Of a stretch of 64,000 nucleotides of DNA, positions 1 to 13,322 are shown in pieces. The notes beneath the pieces are model-generated. The model did not search any database and had not been told where the DNA came from. It saw only the letters and a list, made by a program, of their open reading frames with translations. Position numbers and translations under genes: made by a program. This stretch comes from Cytospora piceicola (Eukaryota > Ascomycota > Sordariomycetes > Diaporthales > Cytosporaceae), in the NCBI GenBank assembly GCA_023375675.1, contig JALQBC010000018.1, positions 248,001-312,000 on the forward strand, read 5' to 3'. Position 1 is the stretch's first letter, and each line of letters opens with the position of its first letter.

Positions 1-2658
1 TTTCGACGGACCAGTTGACGCTGAATATCGAAGTACAGTCCGATCCGATCGTTCGATGTTTCTGTCGTACTGCTCCCTCTCGGGGCCGAGTCTCACGGCG
101 GTGCTTGTGCTACGAGAAGGTGTTTTCAGCAAAATGCATGCTTGAATGGGAGAGGAGCTCCATCATAGGGACGTCTTAGCTGAAGAACACCTGGATACGG
201 GGAGCTGGGGAAGACAATGGGAGCGCCAAAGAGGCCGAGCAAGGCTTTCGGAAATGTCGAGCAGGAATTGGTCGGCTTCCTGTGGGCAAGAGGGCTTCCG
301 AAGCATCGAGGGCGCAAGATCGAGATTCAAGTTATGGAAAATGTGTCGGAAATATCCCTGATTTGACCTTTATGAAATAAACCTCGGAGGTATTCGCGTA
401 GCCTATGTCACCTCTCCCGACTGACCATTTTACCACCCCCTGTGAACCCGTGCGTTGATCTTTGCTCATCTGACGGCTTCTTGATGCCCAATACCACACA
501 CTCGGTCTAAGCGGACTTTCTTTTCAAGGGGAAAGCCTCTCGAACTATGTGCAAGGCACATTAGCTCATGCGTATTCCAAGGTCATCTGTACCACGCCCC
601 ATCTTGCAACCCACGTCCCCAGGCCCAGATGTCCTCCTACCCGAACGAGTGGCAGGCCGGCGCCGCCCTCCCCCGATTCCACATGATGCAACGTGAACCC
701 CCCCTTCTTTCGACACGACGAATTGGCTTGGGCACACCGACAAGACGGCTCGACTCGACTCACAGGCTTACTCTTCCTCTCTTGTCTTCACCCACCACCG
801 GCCGGATAGATAGGTAGCCTGCCTTCCTTCCCACCCACCATGATGTGCGCAACGACAATCGGTGATACCTGGAGCATGGAAAAAGAACACCCCCAACCCA
901 TGGAACTGCCGACTGTGCTTACAACTCCAGGCCCTGGACCCCTGCCTGAGTGAAACAGGACCAATGAGGTGTGCCACGCTCGGCTGCGGCGATGGCCGTT
1001 GTTGTTTTTTTCCCTGGCCATTTGTCTAAGACATCGCCCCCATTATCTTTGGAGCTAGAATACCTGCTGGCCCATAGACGGTAGTTAGTTTCTGTTAGCA
1101 TGCCGGGGAAAACGTGGGTTATCCATTGAGTGAGACATGGTGGGTTGAACCGCGTGTCTCTTACTGCCTGTTCTGGCAATGTCCAGGCGCCATGATATGG
1201 GGGCTTTTGCAATTATGGACATACGTAGTTGTGCGACGGAACTGGAGGACCTGGATTAGAAGGTCGCTAGATCAATACGAATGCTACGGTGCTGTTGTAC
1301 TAGATAATCCTCGGGAGGACTGCTTGAGAAGGAGTGGGGGCATGTATGTCTACGGGTGCTCACGCCACACTGGAATTAAGACACCGTTCAGAATAGATGG
1401 AAGCATGGAGGCAGAGATGAAGTTGGGGGTTTCATGTGTCATATAAGCTCTGGTGTCTAGCTACATAAAGTTCGTCATCATCGGAAAATGCATTCGTCCC
1501 AGAGCGCAATTCCAATTCCAAACTACCACTCGACACAACGTCTATAGTCATGTGGGGGTAGAAGCTGATCCTCCATCCGCATCCATGGCATTTCATGTGT
1601 TCCCCGGTTTTGTGCCCATCATGTCTGAGTCCCAAATGTACAGTCATTTCGTCCATCTCGCCTCATAATCATCCGTCTGTCTCATAAAGGAAATGCCGCC
1701 TGCTCTCACCCCCCCTCACTGACCCTCCCACACGAGATAACCTGTATGAAAATCCGGTGACAAATGAAAATAATTCGGTTTGAATGAGTGTGCGGTTTTG
1801 TCGTGAGACGGTCAAGTTAGGCTCTGTGAAAAACAGTCCGTCCCGCAGCCTTGCTCTTGCTTTTTCCGCTGTAGTCCGAGCCAAAAGCAGGAATAACAAA
1901 TGAAAATATCGTTCAAGTCGTCTGTTGTTGTACTCCCTTCTCGGTCGAAAGGGGGAGCAATCCGGTCTTTGTCCAAGGAAAAGATAAAATGGAAAGAAAA
2001 CAAGGAAAATAAAGAAATCCGAAATATGCCAATCTCGATCTGGGGACTCTGCTGAGGAGAACCAAAAGTCGTTTCCTCGAGGCTCTGTACTGTCGATGCC
2101 GTGTTTCTTTAAACAGACAAGTAAACGTCCCGTATCCCAACCAACCCACATGCAACAAGTGAAATGTTCGGCGCACTGCCATTACCAAGATGAGAAACCA
2201 CCAGCCCAAAACCGAACCGCCGGATAATCCCAATCCCAATGACATGAAACAGCATGACCTCAAACACAACAAAATGCAACAGGAAACAAAAGGCACTGTA
2301 AAATCAAATCGCTCGCTCGCCTGCTAAAAATCAATCGCTCGTAAAAAACAAAAACAAAATCAGATGGAGATAACATAACATAAAGTAAAAGGAAAAAAAG
2401 CAAGAAAAAAAGAAAGACCTCGCTCCCAGATAACAATACTGAAAGAAAAAAAAAGAACTCGGCTGTGTCGAGTGAAAAGTCGGTGATAGACAATCTTCGG
2501 GTGTGCGTGAGCACAGTGTGTAGTCGCTGCGCGGGGGCGCGTCGAAGAAGTGTATATGTAAAGTGAAACGACATATAACAAGCAGATATAGAGGACATGT
2601 CTTTTGTGTGTACTGTCGTGATCGAGTCGTCGTCGTGGAGGTGTCGTTACTTCATAAT
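1..2658. other. Gene-free left flank
   Basis: No open frame here has recognisable protein character. The longest (about 160 codons at 1669-2151 on the minus strand) is rich in Arg/Ser/Phe and resembles no family I know. Positions 2330-2460 are very A-rich on the plus strand (U-rich when read as RNA from the minus strand), which fits the 3' UTR of the bZIP gene ending at 2659. A gene cut by the window edge cannot be excluded. Confidence 0.5.
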
Positions 2659-4611
2659 TCATGCTGCGGCATTGTTGTCCGCATTGTTGCACTCCGCCAC
2701 CATTTTTGCGAACGTGCGTACGACGTCGCCGGGGATCTGCTCCCAGAGGAGGGACCGCGTGTATACCTCGGCCTTGCTGTCGGATCGCATGGATGCAAGG
2801 GCCTGCGCGAGGTTCCTCCTGCCTTGGCTGGTAGGCTTTTCTGTCGGGGCGTGCTGCATGAAGTCCTGCGATGTCACACCTTCATACTGCGCCGGGGTCA
2901 GGCCGAAGAGCTGCTCATTCTGCTGCTCCTGGGTCGGCTGGGTGAGGCTGTCTGACAGGTCACCAAGCATGGAAGGAGCCACGCCGTCGAGGCCGTTACC
3001 GAGAACGGGCATCGAGGCGGTGGGCGCAGAGGCCCAAGAAGTGCCAGAGGGCTGGGGAGCCATTGCAGCACCCAGGCTACCAGAGGCAGGCTGGGCCACA
3101 CCGGCGTCCTTGAGCACGTTCTCGAGGATAGAAGCTGACGCAGCACGAACATCCTCCGAGACACGGGGGATGTTGGGCTGGCGGCTCGAGAGAACAAAGG
3201 CGCCGACAAGGAAGAGCATGAAGAGCAGGCCTCCCTGGGTCGCAGGCTTCTCGACGTCGGTAGGGATGGTGACCTCGGGCTTCTTGGTGGCGACGATCTG
3301 CATCTCCTGCTTGACCTCGGCCTGCTCCATGGGGAAGTCGGAGCCAAACAAGTTCATGTTGTCCCAAGATCCGTCCATGGTGATGCCATCCATGTCGCCG
3401 AAGGGTGCGCCGTGGAAAGCCTGGTTAGGCATGTTGCTAGGCTGGGACATAGCAGCACCCTCGAGGGCTTGGACGTGGGTGGTCAGGACGCTGACCTTCT
3501 TGCGAAGGTCGCCGGTCTCCAGAGTGTGGGTGCGGACCATCTCCTCCTTCTCGAACTTGAGCTGCTCGATGACCTGGACGTCCTGCTGCCTCTCGTGCAT
3601 CATGTGCTCGAGCTGCTGGCGCAACTGGTCCATCTCTGACTCCATGTCGCCGATGATGGCCGTGAACTGCTTCTTCTCGTCCTCGAGCCTCTCGGTGTGC
3701 ATCTTCTTTCGTTGCCTCGAATCGAGTCTACAAAGCAAGTGTCAGTAAAAGCGCATGTCCTCCAGGGGGGTTGTCACCTTGACTTACGCTGCCTGCCTGT
3801 TGCGCAACAGCCGCTTTTGTTGCTTCAACTCCTTGATCTCCGCATCGTCTGTCGACTGGGCGATCAGGGCGTCGATGTTGTTCAGGGTGCGCTCAGCTGG
3901 GATGTCGAAGCGGGCGTTCTTCTTGCGAATACCATCTCCCCTTCTCAGCTCGTTGTGCGACCTGATGGTAGGACTGCTGTTCTTGGGGTCCTTCATGTTG
4001 GACATCCAACCATCCTTCGAGGCAGACTGTTGCATGGGGTGGCCATTGACGTTCGGGAACATGGAGACCTGGTGAGCCGGGTTGCTGAATGGAGTCTGAC
4101 CCTGTATCTGAGGCCGTTGGAAGGGGATACCAGCGTTGCTGTCGTATTCTGCAGGGAGACCATCGAAGTGTGCCATGGGGGTACAGGAGCCAGAGTTGCT
4201 CATAGACCAGGGGTTGGTGGGCTGAGGGATGAATGGCTGAGTTTGCTGCGACTGTTGAGGTTGATGCTGGTCCATGCGGAGGAAGGGGTTGTTGCTGTGT
4301 AGGTGTTGTGCTTGAGGTTGTTGAGGCTCCATGAAGGGGTTGTTTGACATCTGAGAGGAGTTCGATTCCATTTCAACAGCAGCCCACGTCTCGGTCTTGG
4401 GGGAGAAGAAGGTAGAAGACACAGCAAAGGATTCCCTCCTGCTGTCTGCCATGTTTGGAGACATCTCGAGTCCAGAGTCTATTGCGCTCTGGTCAAGGAT
4501 GTTGTCGTCTAATATGCAGTCCTCGTCCTCGAAGTACTTCTGCTGGGTGTGCGTGTCTACCGCCAGGGCGGACTGACGATAGTAATTCTGCATTTGCATT
4601 GCTGAGACCAT
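2659..4611 (-). CDS. bZIP transcription factor with a predicted membrane segment
   Basis: Two exons (4611-3788 and 3727-2659) joined by a 60-nt GTAAGT...TAG intron give 630 aa. The N-terminal half is Gln/Asn/Ser/Pro-rich, typical of an activation region. The basic region has the bZIP signature N-x7-R (N271 to R279, in NRQAALDSR) followed by RKK, then a heptad-type coiled coil to about residue 365, which would mediate dimerisation. The intron falls inside the signature, between A275 and L276, and splicing is needed to make it. A 17-residue hydrophobic stretch at about 440-456 (GGLLFMLFLVGAFVLSS), flanked by polar residues, looks like one membrane helix. That suggests, but does not prove, a membrane-tethered factor of ATF6/CREB3 layout. 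The C-terminal 170 residues have no domain I recognise. I cannot assign an orthologue. The start is the first Met of the open frame. The upstream 10.8 kb is gene-free, which would allow a long leader or promoter. Confidence 0.86.
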
Positions 4612-5130
4612 GGTGGTCTCTAGGATCTGAGTGAATCTTGACGACGATCCCTAAGTGTGCCGAGAACGAAGCGGACTGTCTGTGGTGTTGAGTTTATGTT
4701 AGTCTTGGGTGGGTTGGCTGGTTGTGAGAGACAGAGCGGTGAAGCGTGGAATCTTGGTCGAGGGCGATCGCAGACTTTTTATTTTTGGAAGTTTCCGCGG
4801 AGTGGCTTGGTGCAAGTGGAGGAGGATGCAGAGTGTGGGTTTTGTTTCTTTTAAATCATTCCCCGGGCTCAGAAATGGGCAGAGAGGAGTATATGTGGGA
4901 AGTTTCGAAATTCCCCGGAGACCACAAGAATTTTTTGTGCAATGAAAAGGCCCGCGAAGGTCTATCACTCGCTTGAGAGTCTTTTCGAGGTTTCCTTGAA
5001 TATGCAAAGAGCATGCGAAAGATTGTGGAACGGAAGACAGAAGAGGGGTGTTGATAATCTGGGGAAAAGAGCAACAGGCGAGGGGGAGGAGGGCTAAGAG
5101 GTGGATAGGGGACCCTGATAAGAAATAGTC

Positions 5131-5400
5131 CGTAGTGGAGAAGACCAGGGACCAGAACCAGAGCCAGAACCAGAGACAGAGGGTCCGAACGAGTCCAGCC
5201 CCGGCACCGCAGAAAAACAGGAGAGTTCAGGGTCGAGAGCAGAGATACATCCCAAGGAACAAACAGAAACGTATTACAGGCAACATAATAATAAGTGCAG
5301 GGAGAAAACTGGCAATGTGACAGAGAGAGAGAGAGAGAGAGGCACGCAGATAGAGAGACACAGATAGATAGAGAGACAGAGAGAGAGACAGAGAGAAGAA
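5131..5400. repeat. Purine-rich repeats: CCAGAA-type hexamers then GA/GATA runs
   Basis: Imperfect CCAGAA/CCAGAG units at about 5144-5182 are followed at 5321-5398 by GA dinucleotides mixed with GATA and GACA. They lie 500-800 bp upstream of the bZIP start, so they are pyrimidine-rich in the sense of that gene and may be in its promoter or leader. Confidence 0.85.
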
Positions 5401-6060
5401 GGCAGGGGGATAATAGTAGTAGCTGAATACTAACCACGCTCGCTATGTTGAATCCTGGGGAATCGTCCCGGTGGTTCGAAGGCTTTTTCGGCCTTCGGTA
5501 TATACGACAGTCGTACTGCCGTGGAGAGAGTTGTGATGAAACTGCTGCAATATCTGCTGCTATTGCTAATGTCGTGCAATGGTCTTGGCCGGTAAAAGAC
5601 AGTCCGGTCCAAGACTCTGAGGATGGAGGGGGGAGGAGTTGGAGTCTTGTGTTGTGTGTTGTGTTGTGTGTCGTTCCGTCGTTCTTCTTGCGTGGGACTC
5701 GAACCAAGCGAGTCAACCGAAGTAGATAGATGGTGAGGAATGTCTAATGAGACAGGATGAAAAGACAAGGTTGGATGATTGTGAAGAGGCAAAGCAGTCG
5801 GTTGTAAATGCGGATGCGGATGCGGATGGTTGCTACCCTTACATATATGCGTTGATCTTCTTTATGAATGTTGACAGACGAGGTGAGCAGACGGTGGAGG
5901 GGCAGCTTGGATTTGTACCCCCTCGAAAGCTCTGCACTGACAGAGAGTAAGTGGGTGTTTGGTGGGAAGAGAAAGATGTATGTATGTGCAAGGGTGGTGG
6001 AAGGGTTGGCACGGTTGGGTAGACAGAAAAACGGTACGTACCGTGGGAGGTGGAGATCTC

Positions 6061-6090
6061 TTGGAGCCCTTGGAGCCCTTGGAGCCAGAG
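6061..6090. repeat. Three copies of a 9-bp unit (GCCCTTGGA)
   Basis: A short perfect tandem repeat in non-coding sequence; no function seen. Confidence 0.85.
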
Positions 6091-6895
6091 GCATGAGCCG
6101 GGGGCACGGAGTAGTTCCCGGTCGGTACAGTATCTTGGTCAAAAGACTGTGAGGCCAAGGGCTCTTCTTGATTGGGAGTCCGTTTCAACCGTCCAACAAG
6201 TTCCCGTTTGCTCAACTCTTACCCAGTAAAGCAACTGTGGGTGGATTCAGGAGGGCGTGCCGCGATGAATCCTCTTGTATGTACGGTAGTAGCTTGTACT
6301 CCTGCCTTCTTTGCTGCAGGTATCTCACTTCCTATCCAGGCTGTACACAATACGGATAAGCTCTTTCGTTCTCTGCCTGGGCATCAACTGATCAAGTACC
6401 CTGTATCTGGACAAGACGTTTATCGGGCCACCGGAAAATGAGATGATAACCGGGGCCGCCATAGGCCAGAAGACCAGAAGACACCATAGGTAAGATACAG
6501 AACAGGGGCCGTATCAGCAGAGTTACTCATCACGTACATAGCTTGAACGGATGAATAGGATGTTGATCCGTGCAGGTGAGGCTCAATCACTATGCCCGAC
6601 ACACCTTTGAAAACGAATGTCTTGGGAGTTGAAGATGTCCAACGTGAAACATGGGCATGGCAGAAGCAGCCCGGCAGCAGCCACAGCCAGACCTAATGCG
6701 CTGTGGCGTTCATGGCTGGGCTATGCCTCTCTGCCTCAGGCAAAGGGCCTGAGTGGTTTACGTAGCTAAGCTGTACCAAAGCTTTGGGTTTGCGTTCATG
6801 GACGCCATCGCCAAAGAATGTTGCCTGAGCGACACAAGACAGCCAGCCCCGGCGACTTTGCTCGCAAACCTGTGATGGTGCAGCATCAAAACTGG

Positions 6896-6941
6896 TGTGT
6901 ATGTGTGTGTGTGTGTGTTTGTATGTGTGTGTGCGCGCGCG
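6896..6941. repeat. GT/GC alternating microsatellite
   Basis: Alternating purine-pyrimidine run (TG with a CGCGCG end), a composition that can adopt Z-DNA. Non-coding. Confidence 0.9.
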
Positions 6942-8144
6942 AGCATGTTTCTGTTTATAAGGCGGCTTGCCCTAAAAGTGCCTTCATCTAGGTAAGCAAT
7001 GAACGTCCTGATGGTGGGCTAGGTAATGAGAACGAGCTCACATGTGGGCAGGCCACCGGGCGCCGCAGTGGACGATGACCGATGACCGATGACCAAGTGC
7101 CCACAGACACCACCGGTCACCGTCCAGGGTCCTCCCGATCCGAGATCAAATCACAGATCGCTGACGGAATCTGGGGAGAGGTACGGAGTACGGAGTACCT
7201 GTGCCCACATAACCGTAGCCCGCAATAACCGCCTTCTAGAATGTCGTGTTATGTTGGAAATCATTACGGAATAACGGTGGTTGTGCTGTATCTTGTGTGT
7301 GCTGTTGGCGGGCCAATCATGACAAGTCAGGGTTCATCAGGGAGATTTGGGAGAGAAGAGGTTCTTCCCACAAGATGCCGACGGCTGCAGTAGGACCCAG
7401 ACGATGGCTCGATGAGAAGAGGGCAACAGAAACAGAAACAGCCCACTGCTGTACCGTAGCCATTCTTGGGGACCCTGGAAGGCCCAAAAAAGTCTTGGAG
7501 CAGCATGACTGGCTGAGAGGCTCCAGCCCTGCAGTAGGTTGGGTATCAATGGCCGTTGTGTGCGCGAAAGGTGATTTCTGCCCAAAGTTCAAGGCCGACC
7601 AGCGGCCTGTGATATCGAGGCAGCGGAGTCCAGAGGCCCAGAGTGGCCCAGAGCCAGAGGCAGAGGTAGGCGCAAGCCACACCCATCCTATCCATGCTAT
7701 GCCTGGACGATAGACCTGTGAGCTCGCCCATTTGAGCTAGGCTGCTCCCGGGTCTAGAAGCTATTCCCGTCCGGGACCCGGGACCCGGGGCCCTTCTTCT
7801 TGTTTAGCAGCGATCTTGTGCACGTCCTGCCGCCCAGTAGGAGACACCGGTCTTGCTGGGGGCGCCGGGGGCAAGCACCCCATTGCTCGGCGACTGCTCT
7901 CAATGCCTCGAATCCCGTGCCCTTGGGTCTCGAATGGCCTCCCAGGGCACCACCGTTGGTCAGCGGCTCGAGTGGTAGCTGGTATTCCGTACAACGACAA
8001 TGGGCCGGCATCGACTTTGTTGGTATCCTCTACCACACAGTATTGTACCCCACTCGTATCGAAGAAGCTGCCAATGAGGCTCCATCAATAGAGAGGGATT
8101 GCCGACGCAGGGCTCAGGAAGGGGTACCGACCGTACGGACAGAG

Positions 8145-8166
8145 GATTGCGGGTTGCGGATTGCGG
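8145..8166. repeat. GATTGCGG/GTTGCGG direct repeat
   Basis: Three near-identical 7-8-bp units in tandem within the gene-free region. Confidence 0.8.
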
Positions 8167-8249
8167 AATACATGGAAACAAGAGTCATGATCCTCGACAA
8201 GCAACGGGGCCCGGCGACTCCCCATTTCGGAGCATGAACGGGATCGACG

Positions 8250-8320
8250 ATGGCATGTGTGTATGCATGTATGCATGTATATATGTATGTGTATATGTGT
8301 GTATGTACCTAGGTATGTAC
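8250..8320. repeat. GTAT/TGTA microsatellite ending in a palindrome
   Basis: Mixed TGTA, TGCA and TGTG units. At 8306-8315 it contains an exact TACCTAGGTA palindrome, one of nine copies in the window. Confidence 0.9.
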
Positions 8321-8910
8321 GTTCGGGGGCTGGATATACGGTTGAAGCCATTATTAGGGCCGTGATCCGGAGCCTGCGGCATTGACAACTTCCAAGGTTG
8401 TATGTATGTAGCTGCCGGACGATTGAACTCTAAACCTGAACAGTTGACGTTGGTTGGCTTCATGGGGAATGTACAATCCAGATCTGTAAATACGGACGGA
8501 TCCGTACTACTGTGGTATGTAAAGGTGGGGTTGGGTAGCAGTGTCAACTGGTATGAAATATGTACCAGGGTAATACATAAGGCTTGTCTGTTGTTTTCCT
8601 TCTCTTTTTGGGGGTAAGAGGGAGGTGGGGGGGGTACTATGTAAAATAGAGGTGGGTGGGTACATAGGTAGATGCAGCAACTTGCCCATTTACTTAAGTA
8701 CTCCAGTATCCCTAGGTAGGTAGTTGAAAGAAGGGTTAGGGTGCTTGATGGCTGTGGTGTATTAGTAATAGCCCACCCTCTGATTAGGTAACTGATGGTC
8801 CACCTCAGAACGAGACGACTTCAGTCTCACGGGATAATATCATGCCTTCCTAACGTCTGCTCTCCTTCTTCTGCTGCTGCTCCGCCACAAGTCGCTACTA
8901 TCACACACCA

Positions 8911-9022
8911 TATACAGACATACAGACATACATACAAGCATACATACAAACATACATATATACATATATACATACATACATACATACATATCCCACAATC
9001 TGCACATACACACACACACAGC
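8911..9022. repeat. CATA tetranucleotide and CA dinucleotide repeats
   Basis: CATA/CATACAAA units from about 8911 to 8991, then CA units at 9003-9022. The run explains a 300-codon open frame of His/Tyr/Thr repeats across it, which is not a gene. Confidence 0.9.
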
Positions 9023-12000
9023 ACGCAATACGGATTACTCTATGCAGTATCAAATGGAGCCCAACCCTTTTACTGGCAAATCAGGCGACAAAATGCCGGT
9101 ACGCGTCAGTGGCACGATCTGACGTCGCGTATCCCTTTTTCGAAATCCTCCCTCTTCTTCCTGTTTATTTTCTGGTTTCCCTTGGTATTACTTGTTCGCG
9201 CTTTCCGACAAGTTGGAACCGGTTGGAACTTGTCCATAGTCATGCACGTCAAGACACCATGGACAAGAAAATTAAAATCCGGTGGCTGGGCGCCCATGGG
9301 AAGACCCGCCGCGAGAGAGAAAAAACCAAGCAGTAGGCGCGTCTTGTTTGGTCAATCGGCCAGTCTTGAGATCCAGCGTCTACACTACTGGACTGCTTGC
9401 AGGCCGCATGTTATGCGGCCTCTCGTGGGGACCCAATCCACCCTCCTTAGCCAAACAACTGCCCAGGTTGCCAACGTAAAGTCGGTGTGTCGTCTCCGGA
9501 CTGGTCTCTCCAGATATCCCCAGTCCAATGAGCTCTCGGAGCCGGGGTTTCACAGAGCTCAAGGGCAGCCGATCCATGGATCCAGCACCGCCAGGACTAC
9601 GGAGACAATTGACGCGTGCCACTCGCGTCAGTTTCAAAATCCCCATCGTCACTCCCTCACCCCGTCCACTCACGTCGGCTTGGAGCCGTCCTGCTCCGTG
9701 CCAGGCGTGCCCGCTGGCCCCTGCCCCGACTGCGGCTAATCGAAACGGGCTGACGGGCTGACGGGCACCGCACATTCGGAACCGGGGATGCTGTCTACGG
9801 CAGCCTGTCCGCCTGTGCGCCTCTGCATCGCGCCAACGGCGACAATCTCTCGCCCATCGCCCACCTTGGCAACCTGCGTACCCGTCGCTCCCGTATCATC
9901 GGCTGCATACACCGTTTCTGATGTCCTGCACTTGGCAGGAAGCGACAACGAGGCAATCCCAGCTCGTAGGGCTTGTGCGCCTCTCTTTAGACGCAGTCTG
10001 AGTGCTTGGGGGCCTTGGGGGTGCTTCCAGCGCGCGCCTCGGCTGAGCCAGCGCCTCGTCTTTGGCGAGGCAGGCTGAATCTCGCCTGCGCTCACCTCGA
10101 CTCATCTAACCTGCATCGAATGCAAGCCACATGGGCGCTTCTGGATGCTCGCGGCACGCCGGTCTCATTCAGAGGCCCGTTTCTGAGACTGACTGGAGAA
10201 CCCTAGCCCGGGCTCACTTGTTGAACGTCTTGGCTCATCAGCGTTAAGTTCCAACCTGCTGACATAATTCGCGGGCCGTTTTGGCGTCTGTCATGTCGCG
10301 GAGCCCTTGGCTTTCAAGACGGAGTCATCATGGTACGATCTGCTCATCGCTTCCTGCACCCCGTGTGGGTTTCCGAAGGCAGGGAGGAGAAATTTTCAGA
10401 TGTGCATCAGCTTCTCGCAGTGCTAAGGTACAACACACCAAGGCCTGCAGAGTATCGTAGCTCTGGTTATGGGGTCAGGTAGACTTCGAGGCAAGGACTG
10501 TCATCTGGGAGGCCTCCAGATCTCTTATCCAGCATGTACAACGAAGCCGGCGATATCATCATACCCAGATATCGGCTCGCCATTTGCGTACATCAGCAAA
10601 TCCTTGACTTGGCGCGCCTGCCGCCTCGCCTGTTTTTCAAGAATGACGGGGGTTTCTGACCCGTCAGCCGAATGCCGAGCATTGTCGCATTCCTGCCCAA
10701 TGTCAACTACCATCCGTTAATTGACGGCAGCTCAACTTCACAAGCACGTTTTCTCGACAGATCGATAGCTGTCCTGCATTGTGCATTTGCTGAAACAAGC
10801 CAAACGACGGGGGACTCCTTCTCCAATCAACGGCGCGTAAAACTATGGGTCTTTGCCAATTGTTCCTGAAGCTGTGTTTCCGATCAGGGCCAACTCGACG
10901 ACGTCCAACAAAAGTGAGTCATCTTTGGAGACTGTTAGGGAAATTGTGCCATCCCCAACAGATTTCCCCAGAATCCCGGAATCTTGGTGTGGGCCGAACC
11001 TGAATCAAACTTCAAACTGAACTCTTCTGCTGGACGAATGTCAATTTGGCTTCTTTTTCCATTTTCATGATGAGACGTTGGAACTAGCTGTGGCCAGTGT
11101 CATCAAGGGACCAACCCTTGCCTCTTGCCATCAAACCCACACACCTGTCAACAATCCTCCGAAATCCCGATTGCCCGTGCTTTTTCGGAAACTTCCGTTC
11201 TATTTGGATGCCAATCTTAACGTTCAATGTCTTGGCGATGGTTTTTTTTTGTTGCTCGGTCCTCAGAGGGACGATTGCAAGTGTTACACAGTACGAAGGG
11301 CCTCATGAAGTCGCCATATGCCTGGACGACATACCGACCTCCGCAATCTTAGGAATCTACCTGCTGCCATTGAGGTTTTCACGGACGGCGACAGGGCCGT
11401 CTGTAGCGGCCGTGTCGGACCATGCGAATCGTCAATATTGCCTCCAATACGTCAGTGTCGAACTGACAACCGGGAAAGTTTTGATCTTCAAAACTGGTGT
11501 GGAAGGTTCAGTCCCTTGGCAGCTGCTTGGCTATCAACATTTCCGACCTCTCGGCCGGAGAGGTGGGCGAACGGCCGCGCTCCTCCCTCTTGTGTGCGTA
11601 GACGAACTCGCATGCATTGCCCAGAATGGGTTTCAATGATCCTACAACTGGGTCCAAGGCCGCCGGCGTCGATAGCCGAGACAACGGGAAAATCGGGTTC
11701 GCTAATATGGCGGTGAAGGCGGCTGGGTCCAGATCCAGCCTTTCTGCGCTCCGAGCATGGCTTCCTAGCCTGCATAGTTGACAATTGAGTCGTCATTGCC
11801 ACAATACGATGATGGGGAAGTCACCGCTGGGACGCGCAAATGCTCATTTTCGAGGGCTGGGATCTCAATTGCAGATGAAAGTCGATCCGAATGGCACTCC
11901 ACAGGATCGCAGTTCTGTGTGCATCGAGCGTGGAGGCTCCCCATCAAATGGAGATGGTTCGTCATCGTCATCGCAGAGGGAGGACCCCTCTGCAACAAGC

Positions 12001-13259
12001 GAGAGAGCTTGAGTGCTGCCGTCCTTGAGGTCTCTTTCCGCTCCGCATTGGCGGATTGGTCAAACAGACGCCAGCGACTTCTGAGGCCTGCAGGACGTTG
12101 CCGCGCCTGACAGGACGTGCCTGCGTCTTGGACTATTACGGGTACCTACTGCATATGACGAACCTGCACAGTTGCACGGCGTCTTATTCATGGTCTGGCT
12201 GGGACCTGTCATCCCAAGGTTGGGTCAACGGCATACTGCACGCATCAAACCCACAATCATACAGACCGACAGTTGAGGAGGCGAAGGGTTAGCGTGGTAC
12301 ACTGGAAATCACCGACAGTACGAACGTCCAACCGATCTTTCTAGAGATCTGTCGTATGGATGGAAGCATCCATCGAGCCTTCCTCCAGCCTTCTGTCGCT
12401 TCTGGTCTCAAGCGGGCTGGCGGGTCGGAGGATTTGCCCTGCGGTGAAGGCTAACTTCTCTGCAGATTCCCGGAGCTCCGCAGCAGGTCACATGCTCATT
12501 CGCTCACCCAGCAGATTGATCGCCAAGTTCGCTCATTGATCAGCCCGTTCTTTTTGCCTCCCGGATCTGATTTCATCTCTTATCATATGCGTTCTGTTTC
12601 GTATTGATGATGCCTTTAGGGAAGGTGAGTCTCTCCATCTCGATGGGGCGATTGGTTCTCGCCTGGTTCTGGCGGTGTGCGTATACATAGTCACGCCCTG
12701 TCGCTGCCCTCGGGCGTTCATTTGTTTCAATAACAGGGAGATGTGACGCTATGTGGGAAGACTTAGCACCACTGTGTATTCGGTTTCGGGACCACTAAGC
12801 CATCGGATCCTTTGGTGGTATCAGCCCACTGCTATTATGCCAATCGTTAGGGGCGGGGGGGGGGGAGATATGTCAGCCATTCAAGCGGCGAGATATCGTA
12901 ATAGATAGATGTGCCCCATTCCACGTTCCTTGTCACATGTGCGCCTAAGACAATCCCGAGGCCTTTACAGTGGTCCTTCTGCAGCTCCAAAGGGACCGGC
13001 GTTTGCTTGATGCCCGGTAGTACGACGACGATCCCTACCGCAGCGATGCTCTCATTCCCAATCACGTGCCAGTTTCGTCTGGTGCACCCCATATCATCCC
13101 CACGTCGATCGTGAGGCTACACTAGTGTCGCTGAGACGGATCAAGTGGTCTCCTTGGGGGGAGGGGGCTGACGGATGGACGCATCCTTGGGTATCTCCAT
13201 TGTGGACGGGGCTGATAAGACTGGAATCTCGACGGCATCCATCGCCTCATTTGACGTCG

Positions 13260-13322
13260 GCGACACACACACACAGAACACACACACACATACACACATA
13301 CACACGCACACACAGACAGACA
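13260..13322. repeat. CA dinucleotide microsatellite
   Basis: Imperfect CA run interrupted by GA and TA; non-coding. Confidence 0.9.

Noticed and set aside
5683..5715. Perfect tRNA B-box consensus GGTTCGAGTCC on the minus strand
   Set aside because: Flanking bases do not pair as a T stem, and there is no A box or acceptor stem at the right distance.
4856..5716. 286-codon minus-strand open frame upstream of the bZIP gene
   Set aside because: Its middle is a translated GA/CT microsatellite (Ser/Leu repeats); no family resemblance.
8733..8744. Telomere-like GGGTTAGGG (CCCTAACCC on the minus strand), as in a telomerase RNA template
   Set aside because: Nine bases in any of six permutations are expected by chance in 64 kb of double-stranded sequence; no supporting structure was found.
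8795..9739. 314-codon open frame on the plus strand
   Set aside because: Runs through CATA and CA microsatellites, giving His/Tyr/Thr repeats; no domain and no coding bias.
10525..10713. 62-codon minus-strand frame with protein-like composition
   Set aside because: Bounded by stops on both sides with no splice signals that would join it to neighbours; too short to support.
11097..11639. 180-codon open frame on the plus strand in the large gap
   Set aside because: Mixed composition without any recognised motif, and overlapping open frames in other phases; kept only as part of the unexplained region.
9736..12600. RIP-mutated transposon relic
   Set aside because: No strong TpA excess or AT enrichment seen by eye, no terminal repeats and no transposase or reverse-transcriptase motif.
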